NCBI GenBank assembly: GCA_902528485.1
Contig: CABZTA010000006.1
Location: forward strand, 1-36,764
Source: an uncultured SAR86 cluster bacterium
GTDB taxonomy: Bacteria; Pseudomonadota; Gammaproteobacteria; Magnimaribacterales; AG-339-G14
Length of the DNA stretch: 36,764 nt
Direction of reading: 5' to 3'
In this document: positions 24,182-34,102 of the stretch, in pieces
How positions within the stretch are numbered: position 1 is the stretch's first letter
How the letters are laid out: each line of letters begins with the position of its first letter
Made by a program: the position numbers and the translations under genes
The notes under the pieces: model-generated
Databases searched by the model: none
Seen by the model: the letters and a program-made list of their open reading frames with translations, nothing else
Told to the model about the DNA's origin: nothing

Positions 24182-25156
24182 ATGAAATTTCAACAATTAC
24201 TTTATGTTCGTGAGGTTGCCAGAAGCAATTTGAATGTATCTCAGGCTTCTAAAAATCTTTACACTTCTCAACCTGGTATTAGCAAACAAATTAAATTGCT
24301 TGAAGAAGAATTAGGAATTGAGTTGTTTGAGAGATCTGGAAAACATCTTGTGGCCATAACTCCTATCGGTAAAAAAATACTTGAGCAGATTGAGGAAATC
24401 CTTGCTCTAGTTGATGGCATCAAACATGCTGCCACAGAGTTTTCTAACGAGGATTATGGTTCTTTAGCTATTGCAACAACACATACTCAAGCTAAATTCA
24501 CCTTGCCTACTGTAGTAGATAAATTTGTTAAGAAATATCCTAATGTCTCATTCCAGATGAATCAGTGTACTCCAGATGAATCAGTGGAAATGGCTGCAAA
24601 AGGAGAAGTTGATCTAGCAATCTGGACAGAAACATCTGAAAAGGGTGAAACATTAATTAAACTCCCTGCTTACAAATGGTCAAGGAGTTTAATAGTTCCG
24701 AAAGGTCATCCACTGGCAAATGTGACTAAACCAAAACTTAAACACTTAGCTGAATTTCCAATAGTTACATATGTTTTTGGATTTACAGGCAGTAATGATC
24801 TAGACAGAGCTTTTTTTGAAAGAGGCCTAAAGGCAAATGTAGTTTTCACTGCCACTGATGCCGACGTCATCAAGACATACGTTAAGCAGGGAATAGGTGT
24901 TGGAATCATTGCCTCTATGGCTTTCAATGAGCATGAAGATAAAGACCTTGTGGCAATTAATGCTAATCATTTGTTTGATTCAGGTACTACTTACATTGGT
25001 TTTAGAAGAGGTACTTACTTAAGAAGCCATTTATATGAATTCATTCAAATGTTTGCTCCACATCTAAAAACAGAAATTATCGCTAAAGCAACCTCAACTA
25101 AATCAAAAAAGGAATTAGACAAAATATTTGAATCCATCAAACTCATTAGGAGATAG
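24182..25156 (+). CDS. cysB: CysB-like LysR-family transcriptional regulator
   Basis: A 324-residue LysR regulator that follows E. coli CysB along its whole length (324 aa in E. coli). The HTH is LNVSQASKNLYTSQPGISKQIKLLEEELG. The ligand-binding domain has ATTHTQAKFTLP, the sulfate/N-acetylserine pocket motif, then TYVFGFTGSNDLDRAF, VFTATDADVIKTYVKQGIGVGIIASMA and IGFRRGTYLRSH. CysB activates sulfate assimilation and cysteine synthesis genes in response to O/N-acetylserine. No cysteine genes lie in the window. It is divergent from lexA and next to topA, recalling the topA-cysB neighbourhood of other gammaproteobacteria. thrH starts one base after its stop. Confidence 0.92.
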   Translation: MKFQQLLYVREVARSNLNVSQASKNLYTSQPGISKQIKLLEEELGIELFERSGKHLVAITPIGKKILEQIEEILALVDGIKHAATEFSNEDYGSLAIATTHTQAKFTLPTVVDKFVKKYPNVSFQMNQCTPDESVEMAAKGEVDLAIWTETSEKGETLIKLPAYKWSRSLIVPKGHPLANVTKPKLKHLAEFPIVTYVFGFTGSNDLDRAFFERGLKANVVFTATDADVIKTYVKQGIGVGIIASMAFNEHEDKDLVAINANHLFDSGTTYIGFRRGTYLRSHLYEFIQMFAPHLKTEIIAKATSTKSKKELDKIFESIKLIRR

Positions 25157-25157
25157 T

Positions 25158-25757
25158 TTGGATTATTTGTGCCTAGATTTTGAGGGAGTTTTAATTCCCG
25201 AAATATGGCAAGAAGTATCTAAGGCAACTGGCATTGAAGACCTGATGCTTACAACTCAAGATCTTGAGAGTTACGAAGATCTCATGGACATTCGACTTAA
25301 GTTAGTTTCCGATAATAACATTACAATTTATGACATCATGGAGATTGTTGAAAATATGCAACCTATGGATGGCGCAGCTGATTTTTTATCTTGGGCAAGA
25401 GATAATTTTCAAGTGTCTATTGTTTCAGACACTTTCTATGAATTATGTTGGCCTTTAGTAAGAAAATTAAACTATCCCCATGTGGTTTGTCACCATTTAG
25501 AGATAAATGGTTCTGAAATAGTTGGCTATAGGCTTAAGCAGGATAACAATAAACAGAAAGTGATTGAAGCCATTAAGGAAACTATGAAATTTAAAGTTTT
25601 TGCTGCAGGAGATTCGTATAATGACATTAATATGTTGAACACAGCAGATCGAGGATTCTTTTTTCAAGCTCCTTCGCATATAAAAGAAAAATATCCACAT
25701 TTAGAAACTATAAAAGATCATAATGAATTGAGGAGTAAGTTAGAAAACTATTTATGA
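25158..25757 (+). CDS. thrH: ThrH: phosphoserine/homoserine phosphotransferase
   Basis: A HAD-superfamily enzyme of about 199 residues, the size of Pseudomonas ThrH, which can transfer phosphate from phosphoserine to homoserine and hydrolyse phosphoserine. Motif I is CLDFEGVLIPEIW, with Glu in place of the second Asp as in ThrH. IVSDTFYELCWPL, CHHLEI and AAGDSYNDINML (motifs II to IV) follow. An upstream TTG (25128) lies inside cysB. I use TTG 25158, five bases after AGGAG (25148-25152), because it gives the family N-terminus MDYLCLDFEG. It overlaps prpB by four bases. It links serine and threonine synthesis. Confidence 0.92.
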   Translation: MDYLCLDFEGVLIPEIWQEVSKATGIEDLMLTTQDLESYEDLMDIRLKLVSDNNITIYDIMEIVENMQPMDGAADFLSWARDNFQVSIVSDTFYELCWPLVRKLNYPHVVCHHLEINGSEIVGYRLKQDNNKQKVIEAIKETMKFKVFAAGDSYNDINMLNTADRGFFFQAPSHIKEKYPHLETIKDHNELRSKLENYL

Positions 25758-26611
25758 GTTGGAAAAAATTAATAAAAGAAAATAGACCTTTGGTCATTAC
25801 AGGCACCATAAATGCTTATTCAGCTCTTTTAGCTGAAAGAGCTGGCATTAAAGCTATCTATCTTTCTGGAGGTGGGGTAGCTAATGCCAGTTACGGATTC
25901 CCTGACTTAGCCATGACTTCAAGAGAAGATGTTTTAGAAGATGTCAGGAGAATTAAGTCTGCCACAGATCTTCCTTTGCTAGTAGATATTGATACCGGTT
26001 GGGGTTCAGCATTGAGCATATCTAGAACTATAAAAGATATGATATCTGCAGGAGCATCGGGTGTTCACATTGAAGATCAAGTCAGTGAAAAAAGATGCGG
26101 ACATAGACCTAATAAAGAAATCGTAAGCAAAGAGGAAATGGTCGATAGGATCAAAGCAGCGAAAGATGCTCAGACTGACGAGAATTTTCTTCTCATGGCT
26201 AGAACAGATGCATTTGCAATGGGCGGATTGCAAGAGGTAATAGACAGATCAAATGCATTTATTGAAGCAGGAGCAGAATCTATATTCCCAGAGGCAATAT
26301 CCTCACTCAAAGACTACGAAGAAATATCTAAAAACGTTTCTAAACCCGTACTAGCCAACATCACTGAATTTGGTATGACTCCTCTTTTTTCTCATAACCA
26401 GCTTGCTGAAGCAGGTGTAGAAATTGTCTTGCATCCTTTATCTGCATTCAGAGCTATGTCCAAAGCTGCAGAAAAAGTATATGCTACTCTAGCTTCTCAT
26501 GGGGACCATCAAGGTTTGCTTCATAATATGCAAACAAGAGATGAATTGTATGATGTCCTGGATTATCATATGTACGAAGAGAAAATTGATAAACTTTTCG
26601 AAAAAAACTAA
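25754..26611 (+). CDS. prpB: 2-methylisocitrate lyase
   Basis: Last step of the methylcitrate cycle: splits 2-methylisocitrate into pyruvate and succinate. It has 285 residues in the isocitrate lyase/PEP mutase TIM-barrel family. Motifs: YLSGGGVANASYGFPDLAMTSREDV at the N-terminus, LLVDIDTGWG with metal-binding Asp, GVHIEDQVSEKRCGH with the catalytic Cys in KRCGH, ARTDAFA and NITEFGMTPLF, all standard for PrpB. The ATG overlaps the thrH stop in an ATGA arrangement. It is the first of a contiguous prpB-prpC-prpD set that allows growth on propionyl-CoA and prevents its toxicity. Confidence 0.95.
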   Translation: MSWKKLIKENRPLVITGTINAYSALLAERAGIKAIYLSGGGVANASYGFPDLAMTSREDVLEDVRRIKSATDLPLLVDIDTGWGSALSISRTIKDMISAGASGVHIEDQVSEKRCGHRPNKEIVSKEEMVDRIKAAKDAQTDENFLLMARTDAFAMGGLQEVIDRSNAFIEAGAESIFPEAISSLKDYEEISKNVSKPVLANITEFGMTPLFSHNQLAEAGVEIVLHPLSAFRAMSKAAEKVYATLASHGDHQGLLHNMQTRDELYDVLDYHMYEEKIDKLFEKN

Positions 26612-26617
26612 TTAACA

Positions 26618-27742
26618 ATGGCTGAAAAGAAACTAGAGGGTGCTGGCCTTCGCGGACAGGTAGCTGGACAAACAGCTCTCTCAACTGTTGGGAAAGAAGG
26701 AAAAGGATTAACTTATAGAGGTTACGCAATTGAAGAACTTGCTGAAAAAGCCTCTTTTGAAGAAGTTGCTTATATGCTTCTGAATGGAAATCTACCTAAT
26801 CAATCACAACTTTGTGAGTACAAAGAAAAATTAAAAAAATTCAGAGAACTTCCTTCAGAATTAAAAAAAGCACTTGAGATCATTCCTGCATCTGCCCATC
26901 CGATGGATGTACTTAGAACAGGCTGCTCTTTTCTGGGAAACATAGAACCTGAAGGTGATTTCTCTAATCAAATTGATATTGCTGATAGATTGATAGCTAT
27001 ATTTCCATCAGTGGTTTGTTATTGGTATCGCTATTCGCACGATGGAATTTCTATAGAAACCGCCACAGAACATGACTCCATAGGAGGCCATTTTCTTTCA
27101 ATGCTTACAGGGAAAGAGCCAAGCGAAGATGATGCAAGATGCTTAGATGTTTCTCTAATTCTTTATGCTGAACATGGATTTAATGCTTCGACTTTTACCG
27201 CAAGAACTTGTGCCTCAACTTTATCTGATCTTCATTCATGTATAACAGGCGCTATTGGCACTTTAAGGGGGCCTTTGCACGGAGGAGCTAACGAAGCCGC
27301 AATGGAAATGATAGAAAAATTCTCTTCTAGAGAAGAGGCTAATTCTGGCGTGAAAAAGATGTTAGAAGCAAAAGAGAAAATAATGGGATTCGGTCACGCG
27401 GTATATTCAACTGAAGATCCGAGAAGCGATATTATCAAGTCATGGGCCAAAAAATTAAGTGAACAAAATGGCAATGATACTCTTTATCAGGTGTCGGAAG
27501 AGATTGATAAGGTCATGGATGAGGAAAAAAATCTCTTTCCAAATACTGATTTTTATATGGCTTCTGCCTACTCGTATTTAGGCATTCCTACAAAAATTTT
27601 TACCCCATTGTTTGTTATAGGTAGAACCTCTGGTTGGTCTGCAAATGTCATAGAACAAAGAACTGATAATAGAATTATTCGACCTAGCGAGGAATACATT
27701 GGCCCTGAAAAATCCGATTGGGTCGATATAGAAAAAAGATAA
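26618..27742 (+). CDS. prpC: 2-methylcitrate synthase
   Basis: Condenses propionyl-CoA with oxaloacetate; 374 residues, the short citrate-synthase form typical of PrpC. Motifs: AGLRGQVAGQTALSTVG (PrpC-like N-terminus), LTYRGYAIEELAE, EHGFNASTFTARTCASTLSD, GPLHGGANEAAM with active-site His, GFGHAVYSTEDPR with the second active-site His, and a C-terminal VIGRTSGWSANVIEQR. The gene neighbourhood (prpB before, prpD after, gaps of 6 and 7 bases) settles methylcitrate rather than citrate synthase. Confidence 0.95.
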   Translation: MAEKKLEGAGLRGQVAGQTALSTVGKEGKGLTYRGYAIEELAEKASFEEVAYMLLNGNLPNQSQLCEYKEKLKKFRELPSELKKALEIIPASAHPMDVLRTGCSFLGNIEPEGDFSNQIDIADRLIAIFPSVVCYWYRYSHDGISIETATEHDSIGGHFLSMLTGKEPSEDDARCLDVSLILYAEHGFNASTFTARTCASTLSDLHSCITGAIGTLRGPLHGGANEAAMEMIEKFSSREEANSGVKKMLEAKEKIMGFGHAVYSTEDPRSDIIKSWAKKLSEQNGNDTLYQVSEEIDKVMDEEKNLFPNTDFYMASAYSYLGIPTKIFTPLFVIGRTSGWSANVIEQRTDNRIIRPSEEYIGPEKSDWVDIEKR

Positions 27743-27749
27743 AATCCAT

Positions 27750-29195
27750 ATGTCTTCAAACGTAGATCAAAATGTACGTCCAGATTTTGATGAACTAATT
27801 CAAAAGATCTCTGACTATTCACAAAGCGATACTGAATTTAATGACCTTGCCATGGAAACAGCTAGACACTGCTTGATGGATACATTGGGTTGTGGTCTTC
27901 TTGCGCTTACTTTCGATGACTGTAAAAAAATGCTTGGCCCTTTTGCAGATGATGTAAAAGTTAAAAACGGTGTGAGAGTTCCTGGGACAAGTTTTGTTCT
28001 TGATCCTGTTAAAGGTGCCTGGGATATAGGGGCGATTATAAGATGGTTAGATTTCAATGATACTTGGCTAGCTGCTGAATGGGGCCATCCATCAGATAAT
28101 TTAGGTGGAATTTTGGCTGCAGCTGATTATATCTCCCAGCAAAATAGAGAAAATAACAAGGATCCTCTTAAGATGAAGGCTGTTTTAGAAAGTATGATTA
28201 AGGCTCATGAAATCCAAGGAGTGTTAGCAATAAAAAATAGCTTTAATCGAGTTGGTCTTGATCACGTTCTTCTAGTTAAACTTGCCTCTACATCTGTGAT
28301 AGCAAAATTATTTGGACTCACTAAAGAACAATCTTTAGATGCAATTTCACAAGTTTTTGTTGATGGTCAAAGTTTAAGAACTTACCGTCACGCACCCAAT
28401 GCCGGCCCAAGGAAATCTTGGGCTGCTGGGGACGCCACTAGCAGAGCAATGCAATTAGTTTTATTTACCATGAGAGGTCAAATCGGGTATCCAAGTGCTA
28501 TTACCGCCAAAACATGGGGCTTTCAAGATGTATTATTTGAAGGTAAAGATTTGATTGTTGAACAAGACTTTAATTCTTACGTAATGGAAAACGTTTTGTT
28601 TAAGATATCATTTCCAGCTGAATTTCATGCTCAGACCGCAGTTGAAGCAGCCGTAAAACTTCACCCAGAAATCATTGAAAAATTGGATGAAATTGAAGAA
28701 ATCAAAATCACGACTCATGAGTCAGCAATTCGAATTATCAGCAAAGAAGGTGAATTAAATAATCCAGCTGATAGAGATCATTGTCTCCAATATATGACTG
28801 CTATTGGATTATTGAAGGGAGATCTAGTTGCTGAGGATTATGAAGATGATGTTGCCAGCGATCCTAGAATTGATGAGTTAAGACAGAAAATGCTGATTGA
28901 AGAGGATGAAAGATACTCAGCTGAGTATCATGAACCCGATAAAAGATCTATTTCTAATGCATTGCAAATCATTTTCAAAGACGGAAGTTCGACAGATAAG
29001 ATTCAGGTTGAATATCCAATTGGTCATAAATTCAGACGAGAAGAGGGTATTCCAATTCTCCTAGAAAAATTCAAAAGAAATTTACTAACTCAGTTTGATG
29101 AAGAAAAATCAAACCAGATATTTGAGTTATGTCAGGATAAAGTCAAGCTTCTGGATACTCCTGTAGATGAATTCATGAAGATGTTGGCTAAATAA
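27750..29195 (+). CDS. prpD: 2-methylcitrate dehydratase (MmgE/PrpD family)
   Basis: Iron-sulfur-independent dehydratase converting 2-methylcitrate to 2-methylaconitate; 481 residues (E. coli PrpD 483). Family text: ETARHCLMDTLGCGLLAL, WLDFNDTWLAAEWGHPSDNLGGIL, HEIQGVLAIKNSFNRVGLDHVLLVKLAS, RHAPNAGPRKSWAAGDA and FPAEFHAQTAVEAAVKLHP. No acnD or prpF gene is nearby, which suits a PrpD-type cycle that relies on aconitase for the next step. The 3' end overlaps the convergent HAD gene by 8 bases. Confidence 0.95.
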   Translation: MSSNVDQNVRPDFDELIQKISDYSQSDTEFNDLAMETARHCLMDTLGCGLLALTFDDCKKMLGPFADDVKVKNGVRVPGTSFVLDPVKGAWDIGAIIRWLDFNDTWLAAEWGHPSDNLGGILAAADYISQQNRENNKDPLKMKAVLESMIKAHEIQGVLAIKNSFNRVGLDHVLLVKLASTSVIAKLFGLTKEQSLDAISQVFVDGQSLRTYRHAPNAGPRKSWAAGDATSRAMQLVLFTMRGQIGYPSAITAKTWGFQDVLFEGKDLIVEQDFNSYVMENVLFKISFPAEFHAQTAVEAAVKLHPEIIEKLDEIEEIKITTHESAIRIISKEGELNNPADRDHCLQYMTAIGLLKGDLVAEDYEDDVASDPRIDELRQKMLIEEDERYSAEYHEPDKRSISNALQIIFKDGSSTDKIQVEYPIGHKFRREEGIPILLEKFKRNLLTQFDEEKSNQIFELCQDKVKLLDTPVDEFMKMLAK

Positions 29196-29847
29196 TTCTT
29201 TCGTTATCAATCTCTAAATATTCGCAAAGTTCTTTAATTGATTCAATATGATCAACAACCTTTATGGTGGTCATCCCTAAAGCTTTTGCTGGTTTGAGAT
29301 TAATTCCCAGATCGTCAAGAAAAATTACCTCCGCAGGGTCACATCCTGTTTTGGTAAGAGCAATTTCATAAAATTTATCTTCTGGTTTTCTGACACCAAC
29401 TTCTCTTGATTCAATAATGTAGTCAAATAGTCCAAGGATTCTTTGCCTCTCTTGATTGTTATTATCTAGGGCTGACTTATCTTCGTTTGCATTAAAATTA
29501 TTTGTCAAACAAGCCAACAAAAACGATTCTTCCTTAAGCACTTCAAGCATCTTTACCATTTCAGGAACAACACTACCTTGTAACAGCTCAAGAATTTTAG
29601 ATCCCTCAATTTTAAAGCCTAGATTCTCACTTTCTAAGGCGAATAATTTATCAAATTCTTCCAAAGATATTTTTGAGGACTCTAGTTTTGCCCATGCATT
29701 TTCGTAAGGATTTGTTGAATTAACTCTCCTGATAAAATCTTTTGGCAAATCATTTTCTTTTTCAAAGCTAGAAAAAGCTTGGAAAGGACTTGAAGTTATT
29801 ACTCCACCAAAATCCCAAAATACAGCCTTAAATTTTTTGTCTATCAT
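29188..29847 (-). CDS. HAD-superfamily hydrolase, subfamily IA (sEH-N/YihX-like)
   Basis: About 219 residues from the ATG at 29847, which gives a standard N-terminus MIDKKFKAVFWDFGGVI. A TTG at 29898 would start inside the aroC promoter region. HAD motif I is WDFGGVITSS with Gly where the second Asp is usual, a variant seen in the epoxide-hydrolase N-terminal phosphatase and ACAD10-like group. Motif II is LACLTNN, motif III the Lys in SREVGVRKPEDKFYEIAL, motif IV FLDDLGINLKPAKALGM. It probably dephosphorylates a small molecule; the substrate is unknown. It is a single-gene unit, divergent from aroC and tail-to-tail with prpD. Confidence 0.85.
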   Translation of the reverse strand: MIDKKFKAVFWDFGGVITSSPFQAFSSFEKENDLPKDFIRRVNSTNPYENAWAKLESSKISLEEFDKLFALESENLGFKIEGSKILELLQGSVVPEMVKMLEVLKEESFLLACLTNNFNANEDKSALDNNNQERQRILGLFDYIIESREVGVRKPEDKFYEIALTKTGCDPAEVIFLDDLGINLKPAKALGMTTIKVVDHIESIKELCEYLEIDNERII

Positions 29848-29871
29848 TTCAGTTTTTAAAGGGTATAAGCG

Positions 29872-29877
29872 TATAAT
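29872..29877 (+). promoter_or_regulatory. Candidate -10 (TATAAT) of the aroC-leu-asd-trp run
   Basis: A perfect TATAAT lies 20 bases before the aroC ATG, so transcription would start about 14 bases before it. No good -35 is seen 16-18 bases upstream (TCAGTT at best). The gap between the divergent HAD gene and aroC is only 50 bases, and all later genes in the run overlap or nearly abut, so this is the most likely promoter of the operon. Confidence 0.45.
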
Positions 29878-29897
29878 CGTGCAGTTTATTTTAAGCA

Positions 29898-30995
29898 ATG
29901 AGTGGAAATAGTATAGGTAAATCTTTCACCGTAACTACTTTTGGTGAAAGTCATGGAAAAGCGCTGGGGTGCATCATAGATGGATGCCCTCCAGGGATTA
30001 CTATTTCCGAACAAGATATTCAAGTTGAACTAGATAAAAGAAGGCCAGGCTCGAATGCATTTACAACTCAAAGAAGTGAAAAAGATAAGGTTCAAATACT
30101 CTCAGGTATTTTTGAAGGCAAAACTACAGGCACTCCGATTGGAATGATTATTTTCAATGAGGATCAAAAAAGTGAAGACTACGATAATTTGAAAGATGTT
30201 TTTCGTCCATCTCATGCTGACTATACTTACTTAAAGAAATACGGATTGAGGGATCACCGAGGAAGCGGTAGAGCTTCTGCAAGAGAAACTGTGATGAGAG
30301 TTGCTGCTGGAGCCATTGCAAAAAAATATTTGAAAGATCATCTAGCAGTTGAAATAACTGGTTATGTTGAACAAGTAGGAGAGATAATTGCAGATCATAT
30401 TGATTTTAAAGAGATCAATAACAATGCTTTCTTTTTTCCTGACGTAACAAAATTGAAATCTTTAGAAGATCTTATTACCTCTTTGAGAGAAGCAGGAGAT
30501 TCTGTCGGTGCAAAAATTAAAATTAATGTGAATAACGTTCCAGTAGGTTTAGGAGAACCAGTATTTGATAAGTTGGATGCTGATTTGGCTCACGGTTTGA
30601 TGAGTATTAATGCAGTTAAAGGAGTTGAATTAGGGCTGGGATTTGATGTCGTTTCAAAAAAAGGAAGCGAACATAGAGATGAGATAGATCGAGATGGATT
30701 TGCTTCTAATAACGCAGGCGGAATTTTGGGCGGTATTTCTTCAGGCCAGCCAATAGATATTGCAATTGCTTTAAAACCTACATCGAGTATCAGCACCGAA
30801 GGTAAAACTGTCGATAAATTTGGAGAAGAAACTACTGTTCAATCAATTGGTCGTCACGATCCATGTGTTGGCCTGAGAGCTGTCCCAATAGCTGAGTCCA
30901 TGGTTGCAATAATTTTATTGGATCACTATCTGAGAAATCGTGCTCAAAATAATGACTTAGAAAACTCATCTTATACGATTCCTACAAGTGAATAA
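29898..30995 (+). CDS. aroC: Chorismate synthase
   Basis: Last step of the shikimate pathway: 5-enolpyruvylshikimate-3-phosphate to chorismate with reduced FMN. It has 365 residues (E. coli 361). Signatures: [31 protein letters not shown] at the N-terminus, [68 protein letters not shown] and [18 protein letters not shown]. It heads the operon and overlaps leuC by 8 bases. Feeding chorismate to the trpF/trpB end of the same operon is consistent. Confidence 0.97.
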   Translation: MSGNSIGKSFTVTTFGESHGKALGCIIDGCPPGITISEQDIQVELDKRRPGSNAFTTQRSEKDKVQILSGIFEGKTTGTPIGMIIFNEDQKSEDYDNLKDVFRPSHADYTYLKKYGLRDHRGSGRASARETVMRVAAGAIAKKYLKDHLAVEITGYVEQVGEIIADHIDFKEINNNAFFFPDVTKLKSLEDLITSLREAGDSVGAKIKINVNNVPVGLGEPVFDKLDADLAHGLMSINAVKGVELGLGFDVVSKKGSEHRDEIDRDGFASNNAGGILGGISSGQPIDIAIALKPTSSISTEGKTVDKFGEETTVQSIGRHDPCVGLRAVPIAESMVAIILLDHYLRNRAQNNDLENSSYTIPTSE

Positions 30996-32406
30996 TCCTA
31001 ACCCTAAAACCCTATACGATAAGTTATGGGATACTCATTTTGTCGGCAGTAGATCTGATAACGGTGACTTGCTCTACATTGATCTTCACATGGTTCATGA
31101 AGTTACTTCGCCGCAAGCGTTTGAAGGGTTGAAGATTAAAGGTATTGGTCCAAGAAGATTAGATTCTATTGTTGCGACAGTTGATCACAATGTTCCCACA
31201 ACAGATAGATCTAAAGGATTAAGAGGAATAAAAGATACCATTAGTAGAGATCAAATTCAGGCACTGCAGATCAATTGTCATGATTTTGGTATAGATTTAA
31301 TCGACCTAAATGATTTGAACCAAGGAATTGTTCATGTTGTCGGCCCAGAGCAAGGTTTTACGCAACCAGGCATGACAATAGTTTGTGGTGATTCACATAC
31401 TTCAACTCATGGTGCATTTGGATGTCTTGCAATGGGAATCGGAACAAGCGAAGTCGAGCACGTTCTTGCAACACAATGCTTAGTCATGAACAAACAAAAA
31501 AACATGAGAATCTCTATCAATGGGCCTTTGAAAAAAAATGTTTTTGCTAAAGATTTAACAATGTTTTTAATTGGAAAGATTGGTACAGCAGGAGGTACAG
31601 GTCACGTTATTGAATATGATGGATCTACAATAGAGAGTCTCTCTATGGAAGGACGCATGACTGTTTGTAATATGGCTATAGAAGCAGGTGCAAGAGCTGG
31701 GATGATCGCTCCAGATCAAAAAACATTTGATTACCTCAAAAGTAAACCTCATTCCCCGAAAGGTAATGAATATGAAAAAGCTCTTGAATACTGGAAAACA
31801 TTTCATTCTGATGAAAACTCCAATTTTGATACTGTTCATAACTTTTTTGCTGAAGAAATTGAACCGCAAGTTACTTGGGGAACTTCACCTGAAATGGTTA
31901 TAGGAGTAAAAGATCGAATACCATCTAAGGAGGATTACTCCTCACAAACTGAAAGAAATAACTTTGAAGCAGCTTTAGACTATATGGGCTTAAGTGCTGG
32001 AGACTCTCTAGAGAATTACTCTCTTGATCAAATTTTCATAGGCTCATGTACTAATTCAAGAATTGAGGATTTAAGGAAAGCAGCAGAAATTTTAGATGGC
32101 AATGTGATTTCTAAGAAGATAAAAAGAGCTATGATTGTTCCAGGCTCAGGATTAGTTAAAAAACAGGCCGAAGAAGAAGGTCTGCATGAAACTTTTATCA
32201 CTAGTGGATTTGAGTGGAGGGAGCCTGGATGTTCTATGTGTTTAGGAATGAATCCAGATCAATTAGGAGAAAAAGAAAGATGTGCTTCTACTTCTAATAG
32301 AAATTTTGAGGGTAGGCAGGGTCACTTAGGTAGAACTCATCTTGTGAGCCCAGCTATGGCAGCAGCTGCAGCTTTAGCTGGAAATTTTATTGATATCTCG
32401 TCATGA
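30988..32406 (+). CDS. leuC: 3-isopropylmalate dehydratase large subunit
   Basis: With LeuD it isomerises 2-isopropylmalate to 3-isopropylmalate through a [4Fe-4S] cluster; 472 residues (E. coli 466). The start is GTG 30988 within the aroC stop (GTGAATAA), giving [14 protein letters not shown]. Cluster ligands are seen in [11 protein letters not shown] and in [38 protein letters not shown] and the C-terminal [27 protein letters not shown] are standard. Adjacent leuD and leuB confirm the leucine pathway over aconitase-like alternatives. leuA is not in the window. Confidence 0.97.
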   Translation: MNNPNPKTLYDKLWDTHFVGSRSDNGDLLYIDLHMVHEVTSPQAFEGLKIKGIGPRRLDSIVATVDHNVPTTDRSKGLRGIKDTISRDQIQALQINCHDFGIDLIDLNDLNQGIVHVVGPEQGFTQPGMTIVCGDSHTSTHGAFGCLAMGIGTSEVEHVLATQCLVMNKQKNMRISINGPLKKNVFAKDLTMFLIGKIGTAGGTGHVIEYDGSTIESLSMEGRMTVCNMAIEAGARAGMIAPDQKTFDYLKSKPHSPKGNEYEKALEYWKTFHSDENSNFDTVHNFFAEEIEPQVTWGTSPEMVIGVKDRIPSKEDYSSQTERNNFEAALDYMGLSAGDSLENYSLDQIFIGSCTNSRIEDLRKAAEILDGNVISKKIKRAMIVPGSGLVKKQAEEEGLHETFITSGFEWREPGCSMCLGMNPDQLGEKERCASTSNRNFEGRQGHLGRTHLVSPAMAAAAALAGNFIDISS

Positions 32407-33044
32407 ATAAATCTATTTCAAATATTTTTTCTGGAGAGGCAGTGTTCTTGGATAAAGCCAATGTGGATACAGATCAAATAATCCCTAAGCAATTTTTAAA
32501 ATCTATAAAGCGAACTGGCTTTGGTCCTAATTTATTCGATGCATGGAGATATCTTGATAAAGGTGATTTGAATTCAGATAACTCAAAAAGAAAATTAAAT
32601 CCTGATTTCATTCTAAATCATGATCTTTACAAATCTTGCAATATTTTAATAACCAGAGAAAATTTTGGTTGCGGATCAAGTCGGGAACATGCTGTTTGGG
32701 CTTTAACTGATTATGGCTTTACAACTATCATTGCTCCATCTTTTGCTGATATTTTCAAAAATAATTCCTATAAAAATGGTCTCTTACTCATTGAAATAGA
32801 TAAAGAAAAAATTGATGAAATATTTACACAAATAACAGAGAAACAAATAATTAACATTGAAGTAGATGTTCATAATCAATTTATTTACCTAGAGGAAAAT
32901 CAAATCCCATTTGAATTGGATGATTTTAAGAAAAAGTTTCTTTTAGATGGAATTGATGAAGTAGGTTTTACACTCCAACATCAAAATAAAATAGAAGATT
33001 TTGAGAAAAGTTATAAAAAAACTGTACCTTGGTTGTTTAAATGA
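32403..33044 (+). CDS. leuD: 3-isopropylmalate dehydratase small subunit
   Basis: Swivel-domain partner of LeuC; 213 residues (E. coli 201). Motifs: [27 protein letters not shown] at the N-terminus and [43 protein letters not shown] in the centre, with the substrate-binding Ser/Arg of GCGSSREHA. Four-base ATGA overlaps join it to both leuC and leuB, so the three are translationally coupled. Confidence 0.96.
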   Translation: MNKSISNIFSGEAVFLDKANVDTDQIIPKQFLKSIKRTGFGPNLFDAWRYLDKGDLNSDNSKRKLNPDFILNHDLYKSCNILITRENFGCGSSREHAVWALTDYGFTTIIAPSFADIFKNNSYKNGLLLIEIDKEKIDEIFTQITEKQIINIEVDVHNQFIYLEENQIPFELDDFKKKFLLDGIDEVGFTLQHQNKIEDFEKSYKKTVPWLFK

Positions 33045-34102
33045 AAGACATTGATTTACTTCTTTTAAGCGGTGATGGCGTGGGTCCAGAAATCATGGAA
33101 AGTGCGATTTCCTTGCTTGAAAAAATCCAATCAAGTTTCAAGATTAACTTCAATTTGATCGAAGGTCTTATCGGCGGAGCTTCAATTGATGCCCATGGAC
33201 TACCAGTATCAGATGAAACTTTGAATCAAGCATCTCAAGCAGACTCAATCTTATTTGGTGCAGTGGGAGGTCCTAAATGGGATTCACTTCCTCCTTATGA
33301 AAAACCTGAAAAAGGGTTGTTAGAACTAAGATCTTCATTAGGCCTGTTTGCAAATCTAAGGCCTGCAATTTTATTTGATAGTTCCTTGGAAGCATCATCC
33401 TTAAAGCCTGATATCATAAAAGATCTTGATATGCTTATCGTAAGAGAGCTCACTGGTGGTATATATTTTGGTGAGCCAAGAGAAAAAAAATCATCTTCTG
33501 CTTTTAATACAATGATTTATGAGAGGCATGAAGTTGAAAGAATCGCCAGAGTTGCTTTTGATTCTGCATCCTTAAGAAACAAAAAAGTTTGTTCAGTTGA
33601 TAAATCAAATGTTCTTGAAGTGTCTGAATTTTGGAGGGAAGTTGTAATAGATGTATCAAAAGATTATCCAGATATAGAATTAAGTCATATGCTTGTCGAC
33701 AACGCTGCCATGCAGCTTGTGAAAAACCCCAAACAATTTGATGTCATTCTTTCAAGCAACTTATTTGGAGATATCCTCTCTGATATTTCTGCAATGCTTA
33801 CTGGATCTATCGGAATGCTTCCTTCTGCTTCCTTGGATAACAGAAATAAAGGGTTGTATGAACCAGTTCATGGCAGTGCTCCTGACATTGCAGGACAAGG
33901 AACAGTAAACCCAATCGCGATGATTCTTTCTGTTGGGATGATGTTTAGGTATTCACTTAATCAATTAGAGATATCAGAAAAGATTAAAAGTGCAGTCTCA
34001 AATACTCTTAATGATGGATACGCTACTAAAGATATTGCTGATAAGAATAGTAAAATTTGTTCAACTAAAGAATTAACAAAAATAATTATCGATCATGTCT
34101 AA
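33041..34102 (+). CDS. leuB: 3-isopropylmalate dehydrogenase
   Basis: NAD-dependent oxidative decarboxylation to 2-oxoisocaproate, 353 residues (E. coli 363). Signatures: LLSGDGVGPEIM, FGAVGGPKWDSLPP, LELRSSLGLFANLRPA (substrate Arg), VRELTGGIYFGEPRE (conserved Arg and Tyr), VDKSNVLEVSEFWREV with the catalytic Lys, and DVILSSNLFGDILSDISAMLTGSIGMLPSAS with metal-binding Asp. It is four bases into leuD and overlaps asd by 8 bases (ATGTCTAA). Confidence 0.97.
   Translation: MKDIDLLLLSGDGVGPEIMESAISLLEKIQSSFKINFNLIEGLIGGASIDAHGLPVSDETLNQASQADSILFGAVGGPKWDSLPPYEKPEKGLLELRSSLGLFANLRPAILFDSSLEASSLKPDIIKDLDMLIVRELTGGIYFGEPREKKSSSAFNTMIYERHEVERIARVAFDSASLRNKKVCSVDKSNVLEVSEFWREVVIDVSKDYPDIELSHMLVDNAAMQLVKNPKQFDVILSSNLFGDILSDISAMLTGSIGMLPSASLDNRNKGLYEPVHGSAPDIAGQGTVNPIAMILSVGMMFRYSLNQLEISEKIKSAVSNTLNDGYATKDIADKNSKICSTKELTKIIIDHV

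Noticed and set aside
31567..31869. Minus-strand 100-codon frame inside leuC
   Set aside because: Antisense to conserved leuC sequence; no start signal and no recognisable domain.
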